Assembly: GCA_947458345.1 (NCBI GenBank)
Contig: CANHBU010000049.1
Coordinates: 1-9,205, forward strand
DNA length: 9,205 nt
Source: Comamonadaceae bacterium
GTDB taxonomy: Bacteria > Pseudomonadota > Gammaproteobacteria > Burkholderiales > Burkholderiaceae_C
Reading direction: 5' to 3'
Within the stretch, counting starts at the first letter, position 1; each line of letters begins with the position of its first letter. Positions 1 to 5,495 of the stretch are shown one piece after another. The translations under genes and the position numbers were made by a program. The notes beneath the pieces are model-generated. The model ran no database searches, was not told the origin of the DNA, and saw only the letters and a list, made by a program, of their open reading frames with translations.

Positions 1-1265
1 AAAAGGGCATGACCGAGGTGGCCCGCAATGCGCGCCAGACCAGCCGCACACTCGACGCGCTGGCTGCCGAGCAGGGCGCCGACATTGCCAAGGGGCTGCA
101 GTTGAGCAGCACCGGGCACACCCAGGCAGGGGGCCACCTGTTATTCCAGACGCGCCCGCTCAGCGGCGAGCTGCCGATGGCCCTGCCCCAGGGCAAGGCC
201 GACAACCAGATCCTGGGCGTGGTTGAGGCCCTGCGCAAGGAGCTGGCCCCGCGCGAGGTGGTGCTGGTGTCCAAGGACATCAATATGCGGGTCAAGGCCC
301 GCGCCCTGGGCCTGTCGACCGAGGACTACCGCAACGACAAGACCCTGGAAGACGGCGACCTGCTCTACAGCGGCGCGCTGGCGCTGCCGGCCGACTTCTG
401 GACCCGCCAAAGCAAGACCATCGAGAGCTGGCAGCAGGGCAGCCACACCTTCTACCGCATCAGTGGACCGATCGTCGAGAGTCTGCTGATCAACCAGTTC
501 ACCTATTTCGAGGCCCCCGGCGAGCCGCCGCTGTACGCGCGCGTGACCGAAATTCGCGGCAAGACGGCGGTGCTCAAGACGCTCAAGGACTACACCCACC
601 TCAAGAACGCCGTCTGGGGGGTGACCATGCGCAACCGCGAGCAGAACTTTGCGATGAACCTGCTGATGGACCCCGAGGTCGACTTTGTCACCCTCACCGG
701 CACAGCAGGTACCGGCAAGACCCTTATGACCCTGGCCGCCGGCCTGACGCAGGTGCTCGATGACCGGCGCTACACCGAGATCATCATGACGCGGGCCACC
801 GTCTCGGTGGGCGAGGACATCGGCTTTCTGCCCGGCACCGAAGAAGAAAAAATGGGCCCCTGGATGGGCGCGCTCGACGACAACCTGGAGGTGCTGGCCA
901 AGAACGACACCGGCGCGGGCGAATGGGGGCGCGCGGCCACCAACGAGCTGATCCGATCGCGCATCAAGGTCAAGAGCATGAACTTCATGCGGGGCCGCAC
1001 CTTTTTGAACAAGTACGTGATCATCGACGAGGCGCAGAACCTCACGCCCAAGCAAATGAAGACGCTCATCACGCGCGCGGGCCCGGGCACCAAGATCATC
1101 TGCATGGGCAATTTGGCGCAGATCGACACACCCTACCTGACCGAAGGCTCCTCCGGCCTGACCTACGCGGTCGATCGCTTCAAGGGCTGGCCCCACGGCG
1201 GCCACATCACCCTGGCGCGCGGCGAGCGCTCGCGCTTGGCCGATTTCGCCAGCGAAGTGCTTTAG
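1..1265 (+). CDS. PhoH-family ATPase with N-terminal PIN domain, 5' end missing
   Basis: This is the C-terminal part of a PIN-PhoH fusion, a family of predicted ATP-dependent RNA helicase/nucleases in the cytoplasm. The frame is open to the left edge, and the residues before the first ATG (position 9) read K-G. That matches the usual internal family sequence KKGMTEVARNARQ, so this ATG is not the true start and roughly a third of the PIN domain lies outside the window. Counting from that Met, the PIN domain ends around SKDINMRVKARALGL (88-102). The PhoH ATPase follows, with Walker A GTAGTGKT at 231-238 and Walker B YVIIDEAQN at 336-344. The conserved RGRTFLN (328-334) and GNLAQIDTPYL (367-377) segments are intact, as is the C-terminal RGERSRLADFAS. 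It ends with TAG at 1263 and faces the MarR gene tail to tail with a 4-base gap. It is probably a housekeeping gene unrelated to the catabolic genes. The family call is very secure; the cellular role is poorly defined even in the literature. Confidence 0.95.
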   Translation, partial: KGMTEVARNARQTSRTLDALAAEQGADIAKGLQLSSTGHTQAGGHLLFQTRPLSGELPMALPQGKADNQILGVVEALRKELAPREVVLVSKDINMRVKARALGLSTEDYRNDKTLEDGDLLYSGALALPADFWTRQSKTIESWQQGSHTFYRISGPIVESLLINQFTYFEAPGEPPLYARVTEIRGKTAVLKTLKDYTHLKNAVWGVTMRNREQNFAMNLLMDPEVDFVTLTGTAGTGKTLMTLAAGLTQVLDDRRYTEIIMTRATVSVGEDIGFLPGTEEEKMGPWMGALDDNLEVLAKNDTGAGEWGRAATNELIRSRIKVKSMNFMRGRTFLNKYVIIDEAQNLTPKQMKTLITRAGPGTKIICMGNLAQIDTPYLTEGSSGLTYAVDRFKGWPHGGHITLARGERSRLADFASEVL

Positions 1266-1269
1266 GCGC

Positions 1270-1773
1270 TTAGCCCTGGGGCAAGCCGATGCCGCGGCGC
1301 AGCTTGCCCAGCAGCTCGTGCAGCTGCTCCATCTCGCGCGCATCGACACCGCCGAGCAGCTGCACCAGCCAGCGCTCGTGCTCAACGGCCATGCGCTCGA
1401 ACCAGGCCTTGCCAGAGGGCGTCATGCGCACGATCAGGGCGCGCCGGTCGCTCGGATCGTCCAGCCGCTCCACGCAGCCTTCGGCCACCAGCTGATCGGT
1501 CAGGCCAGTGACGTTGGCACCGGTGACCATCAGATGGGCCGACAAGGCGGTCATGCGCAGGCCCGCCGGGTAACGGTTGAGCTGGGCCAGGTAGTCAAAG
1601 CGCGGCAAGCTGGTGCCGAACTGTGAACGCAGCAGCGATCGAATCGACTGCTCGATTTGGGTGCTACAGGAAAGCAGACGCAACCACAGTCGCACCGCCT
1701 GGTGGTCGGCGGCCGATGCCCCGGCCTCGCGACCGAGTTCGCGTGGCGCTGGTGGTTCTTGGTCCGGCTCCAT
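1270..1773 (-). CDS. MarR-family transcriptional regulator
   Basis: A 167-residue winged helix-turn-helix regulator of normal MarR length. Such proteins bind palindromic operators as dimers and usually release DNA when an aromatic ligand binds. The N-terminal 24 residues are polar and probably disordered. Dimerisation helix 1 runs from about 25 to 50 (AVRLWLRLLSCSTQIEQSI). The HTH covers about 72-98, with recognition helix VTGANVTGLTDQLVAEGCVE. The wing signature DDPSDRRALIVRMTPSG spans 105-121, and a C-terminal dimer helix follows. The ATG at 1773 has only a weak GGA upstream. The gene is divergent from the extradiol dioxygenase gene at 2032, with 258 bases between them. The perfect palindrome at 1813-1825 lies 40-52 bases upstream of this start and overlaps the expected transcription start, which suggests autorepression. 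It is a plausible regulator of the aromatic operon, but the ligand is unknown. Confidence 0.92.
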   Translation of the reverse strand: MEPDQEPPAPRELGREAGASAADHQAVRLWLRLLSCSTQIEQSIRSLLRSQFGTSLPRFDYLAQLNRYPAGLRMTALSAHLMVTGANVTGLTDQLVAEGCVERLDDPSDRRALIVRMTPSGKAWFERMAVEHERWLVQLLGGVDAREMEQLHELLGKLRRGIGLPQG

Positions 1774-1812
1774 CGTCCGATTGTGCAGCGATCACGGTTT
1801 TTCTGCCGAATG

Positions 1813-1825
1813 ATTGATGATCAAT
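1813..1825. promoter_or_regulatory. Perfect palindrome ATTGAT-G-ATCAAT, candidate MarR operator
   Basis: Two perfectly inverted 6-base arms surround one central base at 1819. They lie in an AT-rich island (about 1805-1848) within very GC-rich DNA. A minus-strand -10-like TATAAA occupies 1826-1831, so the palindrome would cover the MarR transcription start. No convincing -35 was found at the right distance. Operators of this size and symmetry next to the regulator gene are typical of MarR proteins. The binding itself is inferred. Confidence 0.5.
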
Positions 1826-1875
1826 TTTATAACTTATTCATGATCTCAAGCGGTGCCTGCCCCGACAGGTCGACC

Positions 1876-1901
1876 GATCAACGGGGCAAGCCCCGCCGAT
1901 C
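1876..1901. repeat. Interrupted palindrome in the MarR/extradiol intergenic region
   Basis: GATC at 1876-1879 and 1898-1901 flank a perfect CGGGGC-AA-GCCCCG palindrome (1882-1895), with an AA/CC mismatch step between the inner and outer arms. As RNA it would fold into a short GC-rich hairpin with a CAAG loop. No T-run follows on either strand, so it is not a standard intrinsic terminator. It could be a regulator site or a structured leader; its function is unknown. Confidence 0.35.
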
Positions 1902-1939
1902 TGGCCCTTTGCAGCAGGCCGGTGCGATGGCAAACTCTA

Positions 1940-1968
1940 TTGACCTTTTAGGCCATCGTCGGCATGAT
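1940..1968 (+). promoter_or_regulatory. Candidate sigma-70 promoter for the extradiol/Rieske operon
   Basis: TTGACC at 1940-1945 (5 of 6 to the -35 consensus) is followed, after 17 bases, by CATGAT at 1963-1968 (4 of 6 to the -10 consensus). Transcription would start near 1975 and leave a leader of about 57 bases. An inverted repeat GCCATC (1952-1957) / GATGGC (1966-1971) overlaps the spacer and the -10 and could be a regulator site. This is the best forward promoter match between 1774 and 2031, but the call rests on consensus matching only. Confidence 0.4.
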
Positions 1969-1985
1969 GGCTTTGTTTCCCCTGA

Positions 1986-2009
1986 GAAACCTAGTTTCAT
2001 ATATAAAAC
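1986..2009. promoter_or_regulatory. Two overlapping palindromes in the leader of the extradiol gene
   Basis: GAAAC-CTA-GTTTC (1986-1998) is a perfect 13-base palindrome. Its right arm is also the left arm of a near-perfect 16-base palindrome at 1994-2009 (GTTTCATA facing TATAAAAC, 7 of 8 positions matching). They lie just downstream of the predicted transcription start, where a bound repressor would block transcription. The AGTTTCA core (1993-1999) also occurs in the IclR intergenic region at the right end. Regulator identity is inferred, not shown. Confidence 0.4.
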
Positions 2010-2031
2010 GAGGCCTTCGGGCTGAATCGCC

Positions 2032-2991
2032 ATGAGCATCCTAGGCATCGACGAGATCACCTTGAGCGCAGCCGACCTGCCCCTGTGTGAGCGGTTTTTC
2101 ATCGATTGGGGCTTGCAGCTCGTCGAAAGCTCGGCGCTCGAGCGCGTGTTCGAGTCGCTCAACGGCTGCCGGGTTATCGTGGCCCACCCCAGCCGACCGG
2201 GACTGCCCCCCGGCATCGAAGACGACCCGACCTTGCGGCAAGTGATCTGGGCCACCGACGACGGGCTTGAGGTTTGGGCCGAGCGCCTGCAAAAGCAAAG
2301 CGGCTTCGAACGACAGGGCGAACGCGTGCTCTGCCGCGACCCCATGGGGCTGTCGGTCGGCGTCCAGATGAGCCGCAAGAAGCCCATCGACTTGCCTTGC
2401 GCGCAAACCAACACCTGGAGCGAGCGGCCGCGCGTCAACCGCGCATCGCCAGCCTATGAACGGGCCACACCGGTCGAAGTCGGCCATGTGGTGCTGTTCA
2501 CCCGCGATTTGGAAGCCACCTCGCAGTTTTACCAGCAGGCGCTGGGCTTCGTGATCTCCGACCGCTATCCGGGTCGCGGCCACTTCCTGCGCTGCGCACC
2601 CAGGGGGGGCCACCACGATCTGTTCTTGCTGCAGCCACCGCAGGCACGGCAAGGTCTGAACCACGTGGCCTTCACCGTGCGCGATGTGCACGAGGTGATC
2701 GGTGGGGGCCTGCACATGTCGCGCCAGGGCTGGCAGACCGAACTGGGCCCGGGCCGTCACCCCATTTCGTCGGCGCTGTTTTGGTACGTGGTCAGCCCGG
2801 CCGGCGCGCTGGTGGAGTACTACACCGATGAAGACGAACTCACCGAAGACTGGCAAGCGCGCGATTTCACGCCTGGCCCGACCGCGTTTGCCGAGTGGGC
2901 CGTCAAGGGCGGCATCGACGGCCACACGCGCCGGCAGGTCGAGGCGCAAGCGCCCAGCGGCCATTTCATGACCGACAAGCCCAAGACCTGA
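2032..2991 (+). CDS. VOC-family protein, type I extradiol ring-cleavage dioxygenase
   Basis: A 319-residue protein with two VOC modules, matching the usual length of two-domain extradiol dioxygenases. These enzymes use Fe(II) to open catechols next to the two hydroxyls. The N-terminal module (about 1-115) is divergent and lacks ligands, as is normal. In the C-terminal module (about 148-275) the metal ligands are H152 (EVGHVVLF), H211 (GLNHVAF) and E262 (LVEYYTD). Second-sphere residues also fit the biphenyl-type enzyme BphC: H194/H195 (GGHHD), H243 (GRHP) and Y252 (WYVVSP). The H243-Y252-E262 spacing of 9 and 10 equals that of BphC (H241, Y250, E260). A C-terminal tail of about 45 residues rich in charge follows. 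It is the first gene of the plus-strand operon, 41 bases before the small protein. No good Shine-Dalgarno precedes ATG 2032. The family call is secure. Ring cleavage is strongly suggested by the intact active site; the catechol substrate is unknown. Confidence 0.88.
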   Translation: MSILGIDEITLSAADLPLCERFFIDWGLQLVESSALERVFESLNGCRVIVAHPSRPGLPPGIEDDPTLRQVIWATDDGLEVWAERLQKQSGFERQGERVLCRDPMGLSVGVQMSRKKPIDLPCAQTNTWSERPRVNRASPAYERATPVEVGHVVLFTRDLEATSQFYQQALGFVISDRYPGRGHFLRCAPRGGHHDLFLLQPPQARQGLNHVAFTVRDVHEVIGGGLHMSRQGWQTELGPGRHPISSALFWYVVSPAGALVEYYTDEDELTEDWQARDFTPGPTAFAEWAVKGGIDGHTRRQVEAQAPSGHFMTDKPKT

Positions 2992-3032
2992 AGACCGCAA
3001 CAACCCCTGCCCTCAAGCGCCTCACACACGCC

Positions 3033-3257
3033 ATGAACCCCACACCGCTGTACAACGAGACCCACCAAAGCCGCAGCCTTGCGCCCACGGCCTACGAGAA
3101 CCTGCTGGGCGATGCGATTGAGCGCGCCGTTGCCGCTGGCATCCACGAGCTCGACGCGCTGGTGCGCTACCTCAACGAATCGGGCCAGGCCGCACCGGAC
3201 GGCAAGCCCTGGACCGCGCAAAGCTACCAGCAGGAGATGGCGCGACTGAGCAACTAA
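3033..3257 (+). CDS. Small helical protein of the recombinase-like HTH type, operon member
   Basis: A 74-residue soluble protein starting MNPTPLYNETHQSRSLAPTA and ending in TAA. From memory it resembles small Burkholderiales proteins annotated as containing a recombinase-like helix-turn-helix domain, often found beside Rieske oxygenase genes; I cannot confirm this here. An N-terminal extended stretch with HQSR leads into a helix (about 20-34, YENLLGDAIERAVAA). A second helix follows (about 37-50), then a conserved-looking APDGKPWTAQSYQQEMARL (54-72) as a third helix. There is no signal peptide, transmembrane segment or cysteine. The ATG at 3033 is preferred over an upstream in-frame start at 2895 because the latter would overlap the dioxygenase gene by almost 100 bases and give a non-homologous, arginine-rich extension. 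It lies 41 bases after the dioxygenase and 38 before the Rieske gene. It could be a regulator or an assembly partner of the oxygenase; neither is shown. Confidence 0.72.
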   Translation: MNPTPLYNETHQSRSLAPTAYENLLGDAIERAVAAGIHELDALVRYLNESGQAAPDGKPWTAQSYQQEMARLSN

Positions 3258-3295
3258 GTCACTGCGCCCACGCCCCCACCGCAAAGCACCTCATC

Positions 3296-4327
3296 ATGAA
3301 ACACGACCCTCACGCCCCCGACCCGCTCGATGCGGCCCTGGCCGTCGGCCTCAAAGACCTGTGGTTCCCGGTCTGCCCCTCGGGATTTGTCAAGGGCAAC
3401 CCGATTTCGCTGCGCCGCCTGGGCTACAAGATCGCCATGTGGCGCGACAGCAGCGGGCAAGTGCATGCGCTGGAGGACCACTGCCCCCACCGCGGCGCGC
3501 CGCTGTCGCTGGGCGTGAATCTGGGCGACCGGATCGGATGCGTTTACCACGGTGTACAGGTGCGCCGTGACGGCACGGTCACGCGAGTGCCCGGCAGCCC
3601 CGGCTGCAAGCTCGAAGGCTCGCGGCCCACGCGCATGTTCCACACCGCCGAGCGCAACGGCGCCATCTTCCTGTTCAACGCCACCGACCCCGCGCTCGAT
3701 GTGCCACCGCCTCTGCAACTGCCCGAACAGCTGAGCTCGCCCGAATGGTCCTCCTTCCTGTGCTACACCGAATGGGGCGGCGACTACCGCTATGTGATCG
3801 ACAACGTCATGGACCCGATGCACGGCGCCTATCTGCACAAGCAGTCGCACACCATGAGCGAAGGCGACATGACGGCCGAGTTTCAGATTCGCGACCTGCC
3901 CCAAGGCTTCATCTTCGAGAAAAAAGGCCAGCGTGACGTCAACTTTGACTGGACCGAGTGGCTCGACACCGGCATCCACCTGATGCGCCTGGAAATCCCC
4001 TACCCCAAGACCGGCGGGCCAGGCGGCAACTTCACCATCATCGGCAGCTACACGCCGATCAATGAGCGCACCGCCGGCGTGTTTCACTGGCGCTGCCGCA
4101 AGGTCAGTGGCTGGCAGCGCGACACCTGGCGCTTTTTGTACAAAAACCGCCTGGAGCAGCGCCACTGGAATGTGCTGGAGCAAGACCGGGTAGCGGTCGA
4201 AAACATGGAGCCCGATGCCAATCAGCGCGAGCACCTGTATGCGCACGACGCCGGCATCGTGCGGCTGCGCCGCCATCTGCGCAAGCTCGCCGAGCAGCAA
4301 GTGGCACGGCAGACCACCGCCGTCTGA
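3296..4327 (+). CDS. Rieske non-haem iron oxygenase, catalytic alpha subunit
   Basis: A 343-residue aromatic-ring hydroxylating or O-demethylating oxygenase of the phthalate dioxygenase/vanillate demethylase/phenoxybenzoate dioxygenase class. These work as alpha-only oligomers fed by a PDR-type reductase. The Rieske [2Fe-2S] site is C63-P-H65 (DHCPHRGAPLSLG) and C82-V-Y-H85 (CVYHGVQV). The catalytic domain carries the mononuclear iron ligands H176 and H181 (NVMDPMHGAYLH) and D297 (VLEQDRVAVE). D173 is the bridging aspartate for electron transfer between subunits; its spacing to the two histidines (3 and 8) equals that of naphthalene dioxygenase D205, H208 and H213. The usual tryptophan after CxxHG is a valine here. 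No beta-subunit gene is present, which agrees with the class. The ATG at 3296 lacks a clear Shine-Dalgarno but gives the normal N-terminus (KDLWFPVCPSG). Reaction type is secure; the aromatic substrate is unknown. Confidence 0.95.
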   Translation: MKHDPHAPDPLDAALAVGLKDLWFPVCPSGFVKGNPISLRRLGYKIAMWRDSSGQVHALEDHCPHRGAPLSLGVNLGDRIGCVYHGVQVRRDGTVTRVPGSPGCKLEGSRPTRMFHTAERNGAIFLFNATDPALDVPPPLQLPEQLSSPEWSSFLCYTEWGGDYRYVIDNVMDPMHGAYLHKQSHTMSEGDMTAEFQIRDLPQGFIFEKKGQRDVNFDWTEWLDTGIHLMRLEIPYPKTGGPGGNFTIIGSYTPINERTAGVFHWRCRKVSGWQRDTWRFLYKNRLEQRHWNVLEQDRVAVENMEPDANQREHLYAHDAGIVRLRRHLRKLAEQQVARQTTAV

Positions 4328-4356
4328 GCGCGCCAGGCCCACACCGAGCCAGGCGT

Positions 4357-4402
4357 AAGATCGAGATCTTTGGGGCCGCCGCTGCGCGGCCCAGATCTTT
4401 TT
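4357..4402 (+). terminator. Intrinsic terminator or attenuator hairpin between oxygenase and reductase
   Basis: AGATCT (4364-4369) pairs with AGATCT (4393-4398), and GGGCCGC (4373-4379) pairs with GCGGCCC (4386-4392). The loop is CGCTGC, with a 3-base TTG bulge on the left side. A run of five T (4398-4402) follows. This is a classic Rho-independent terminator shape, unusually strong for a gap inside an operon. An upstream AAGATC (4357-4362) can pair instead with GATCTT at 4365-4370 or with 4394-4399, so an alternative fold that opens the outer stem is possible. The expected effect is less reductase than oxygenase transcript. Efficiency cannot be judged by eye. Confidence 0.72.
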
Positions 4403-4416
4403 GACAACCGTTTTTC

Positions 4417-5379
4417 ATGACCACCGACACCACCGTGCAAGCCTGGGTCCACACCCTGCGCCATGAAGCCCAAGACATCATCAGCATCGACTTGCGCCCC
4501 GCTGCGGGGGTGAGCTTTGCAGCCTTTGCCCCCGGCGCCCACATCGACTTGCACCTGCCTGGCGGCCTGGTACGCAGCTATTCGCTTTGCAACGACGCGG
4601 GCGAGTCGGGGCGCTATGTGGTCGGCGTGCTCAAGGACAAGGCCAGCCGGGGCGGCTCCAAAGCGGTGCACGACTTGCTGCGCGTGGGCATGGGCCTGCG
4701 CATCAGCGCACCGCGCAACCACTTCGGCCTGATCGAGGACGCGGCCCACACCGTGCTGGTGGCCGGCGGCATCGGCATCACGCCGCTGCTGTGCATGGCC
4801 AGGCGCCTGACTGAGCTGGGACGCTCCTACGAGGTGCTGTACTTTGCGCGCAACCGCCAGGCCGCCGCCTTTGCCGATGTGCTGGCCGGGCTCGGCGCTC
4901 GCGTGCACTGGCATTTTGACGACGAGGCCGGCGGGCCGCCCGATCTGCGCGCGCTGCTCGCGGCGCGCAAGGCCGAAGACACGCACTACTACGCCTGCGG
5001 GCCCACGCCCATGCTCGATGCCTTCGAGCGCGATTGCGCCGAACTGGGTCTGCGTCACAGCCACCTGGAGCGCTTTAGCGCCAAGCCGGTCGAGGCCGCC
5101 AGCGACGCCCGCGCCCACTACAGCGTCGAGCTGCGCAAAAGCGGGCTCCACTTTGAAGTGCCAGCGGACAAAACGCTGCACGAGATGCTCATTGAGCTCA
5201 AGGCCGATGTGGCCTGGAGCTGCGAAGAAGGCATCTGCGGCTCTTGCGAAGCCAAGGTGCTCGAAGGCCAGGTCGATCACCGCGACATGGTGCTCACCCC
5301 AGCTGAGCAAGCGAGCAACACCGTCATGATGGTGTGCGTCTCAGGCTGCAAGAGCGAGCGGCTGGTGCTCGACCTCTGA
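4417..5379 (+). CDS. PDR/VanB-family oxidoreductase, reductase of the Rieske oxygenase
   Basis: A 320-residue class IA oxygenase reductase that passes electrons from NAD(P)H through FMN and a plant-type [2Fe-2S] cluster to the Rieske centre. Domains run in the phthalate dioxygenase reductase order. The flavin domain holds RSYSL (53-57). The nucleotide domain holds GGIGITPLL (117-125) and CGPTPML (194-200). The ferredoxin domain ligates iron through C269, C274, C277 and C307, in the pattern C-x4-C-x2-C-x29-C. All key residues are present and the length is normal. It starts 89 bases after the oxygenase gene, beyond a terminator-like hairpin, and its ATG has no recognisable Shine-Dalgarno. It is almost certainly the electron donor of the neighbouring oxygenase. 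Loosely specific reductases of this type can also serve other oxygenases. Confidence 0.96.
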   Translation: MTTDTTVQAWVHTLRHEAQDIISIDLRPAAGVSFAAFAPGAHIDLHLPGGLVRSYSLCNDAGESGRYVVGVLKDKASRGGSKAVHDLLRVGMGLRISAPRNHFGLIEDAAHTVLVAGGIGITPLLCMARRLTELGRSYEVLYFARNRQAAAFADVLAGLGARVHWHFDDEAGGPPDLRALLAARKAEDTHYYACGPTPMLDAFERDCAELGLRHSHLERFSAKPVEAASDARAHYSVELRKSGLHFEVPADKTLHEMLIELKADVAWSCEEGICGSCEAKVLEGQVDHRDMVLTPAEQASNTVMMVCVSGCKSERLVLDL

Positions 5380-5400
5380 GCGGCGCAGCCAAGCCCCATC

Positions 5401-5473
5401 GCGCCGAGGGCGGCAGTTCCACAGATCATCAGCAGGCCTGAATTGGCAGGAGTGGGAGCCGCGCCCTCGCGCC
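5401..5473. repeat. Long-range imperfect inverted repeat between convergent genes
   Basis: GCGCCGAGGGCGGC at 5401-5414 is nearly complementary to the stretch at 5458-5473 (GCCGCGCCCTCGCGCC), allowing small bulges. A loop of about 43 bases separates the arms. It lies in the 116-base gap between the reductase stop and the sulfatase stop, where a bidirectional terminator would be expected. There is no T-run on either strand, so a terminator role is only a possibility. Confidence 0.3.
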
Positions 5474-5495
5474 GACGCAGCGCTCGACCCAGACG

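Noticed and set aside
141..1385. A 414-codon minus-strand frame opposite the PhoH gene
   Set aside because: The PhoH frame has Walker A and B motifs and full family similarity. The antisense product is rich in H, A, V and G without any domain and would overlap the MarR gene.
1868..1875. GGTCGACC palindrome
   Set aside because: An isolated 8-base palindrome is expected by chance in GC-rich DNA, and nothing links it to the neighbouring elements.
2041..3003. A 320-codon minus-strand frame opposite the extradiol dioxygenase gene
   Set aside because: The plus-strand protein carries every expected active-site residue of an extradiol dioxygenase; the mirror frame shows none of any family.
4401..4406. 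A perfect TTGACA that could be the -35 of a reductase-specific promoter
   Set aside because: It ends only 10 bases before the reductase ATG. No -10-like sequence lies 16-18 bases downstream, where the DNA is already coding.
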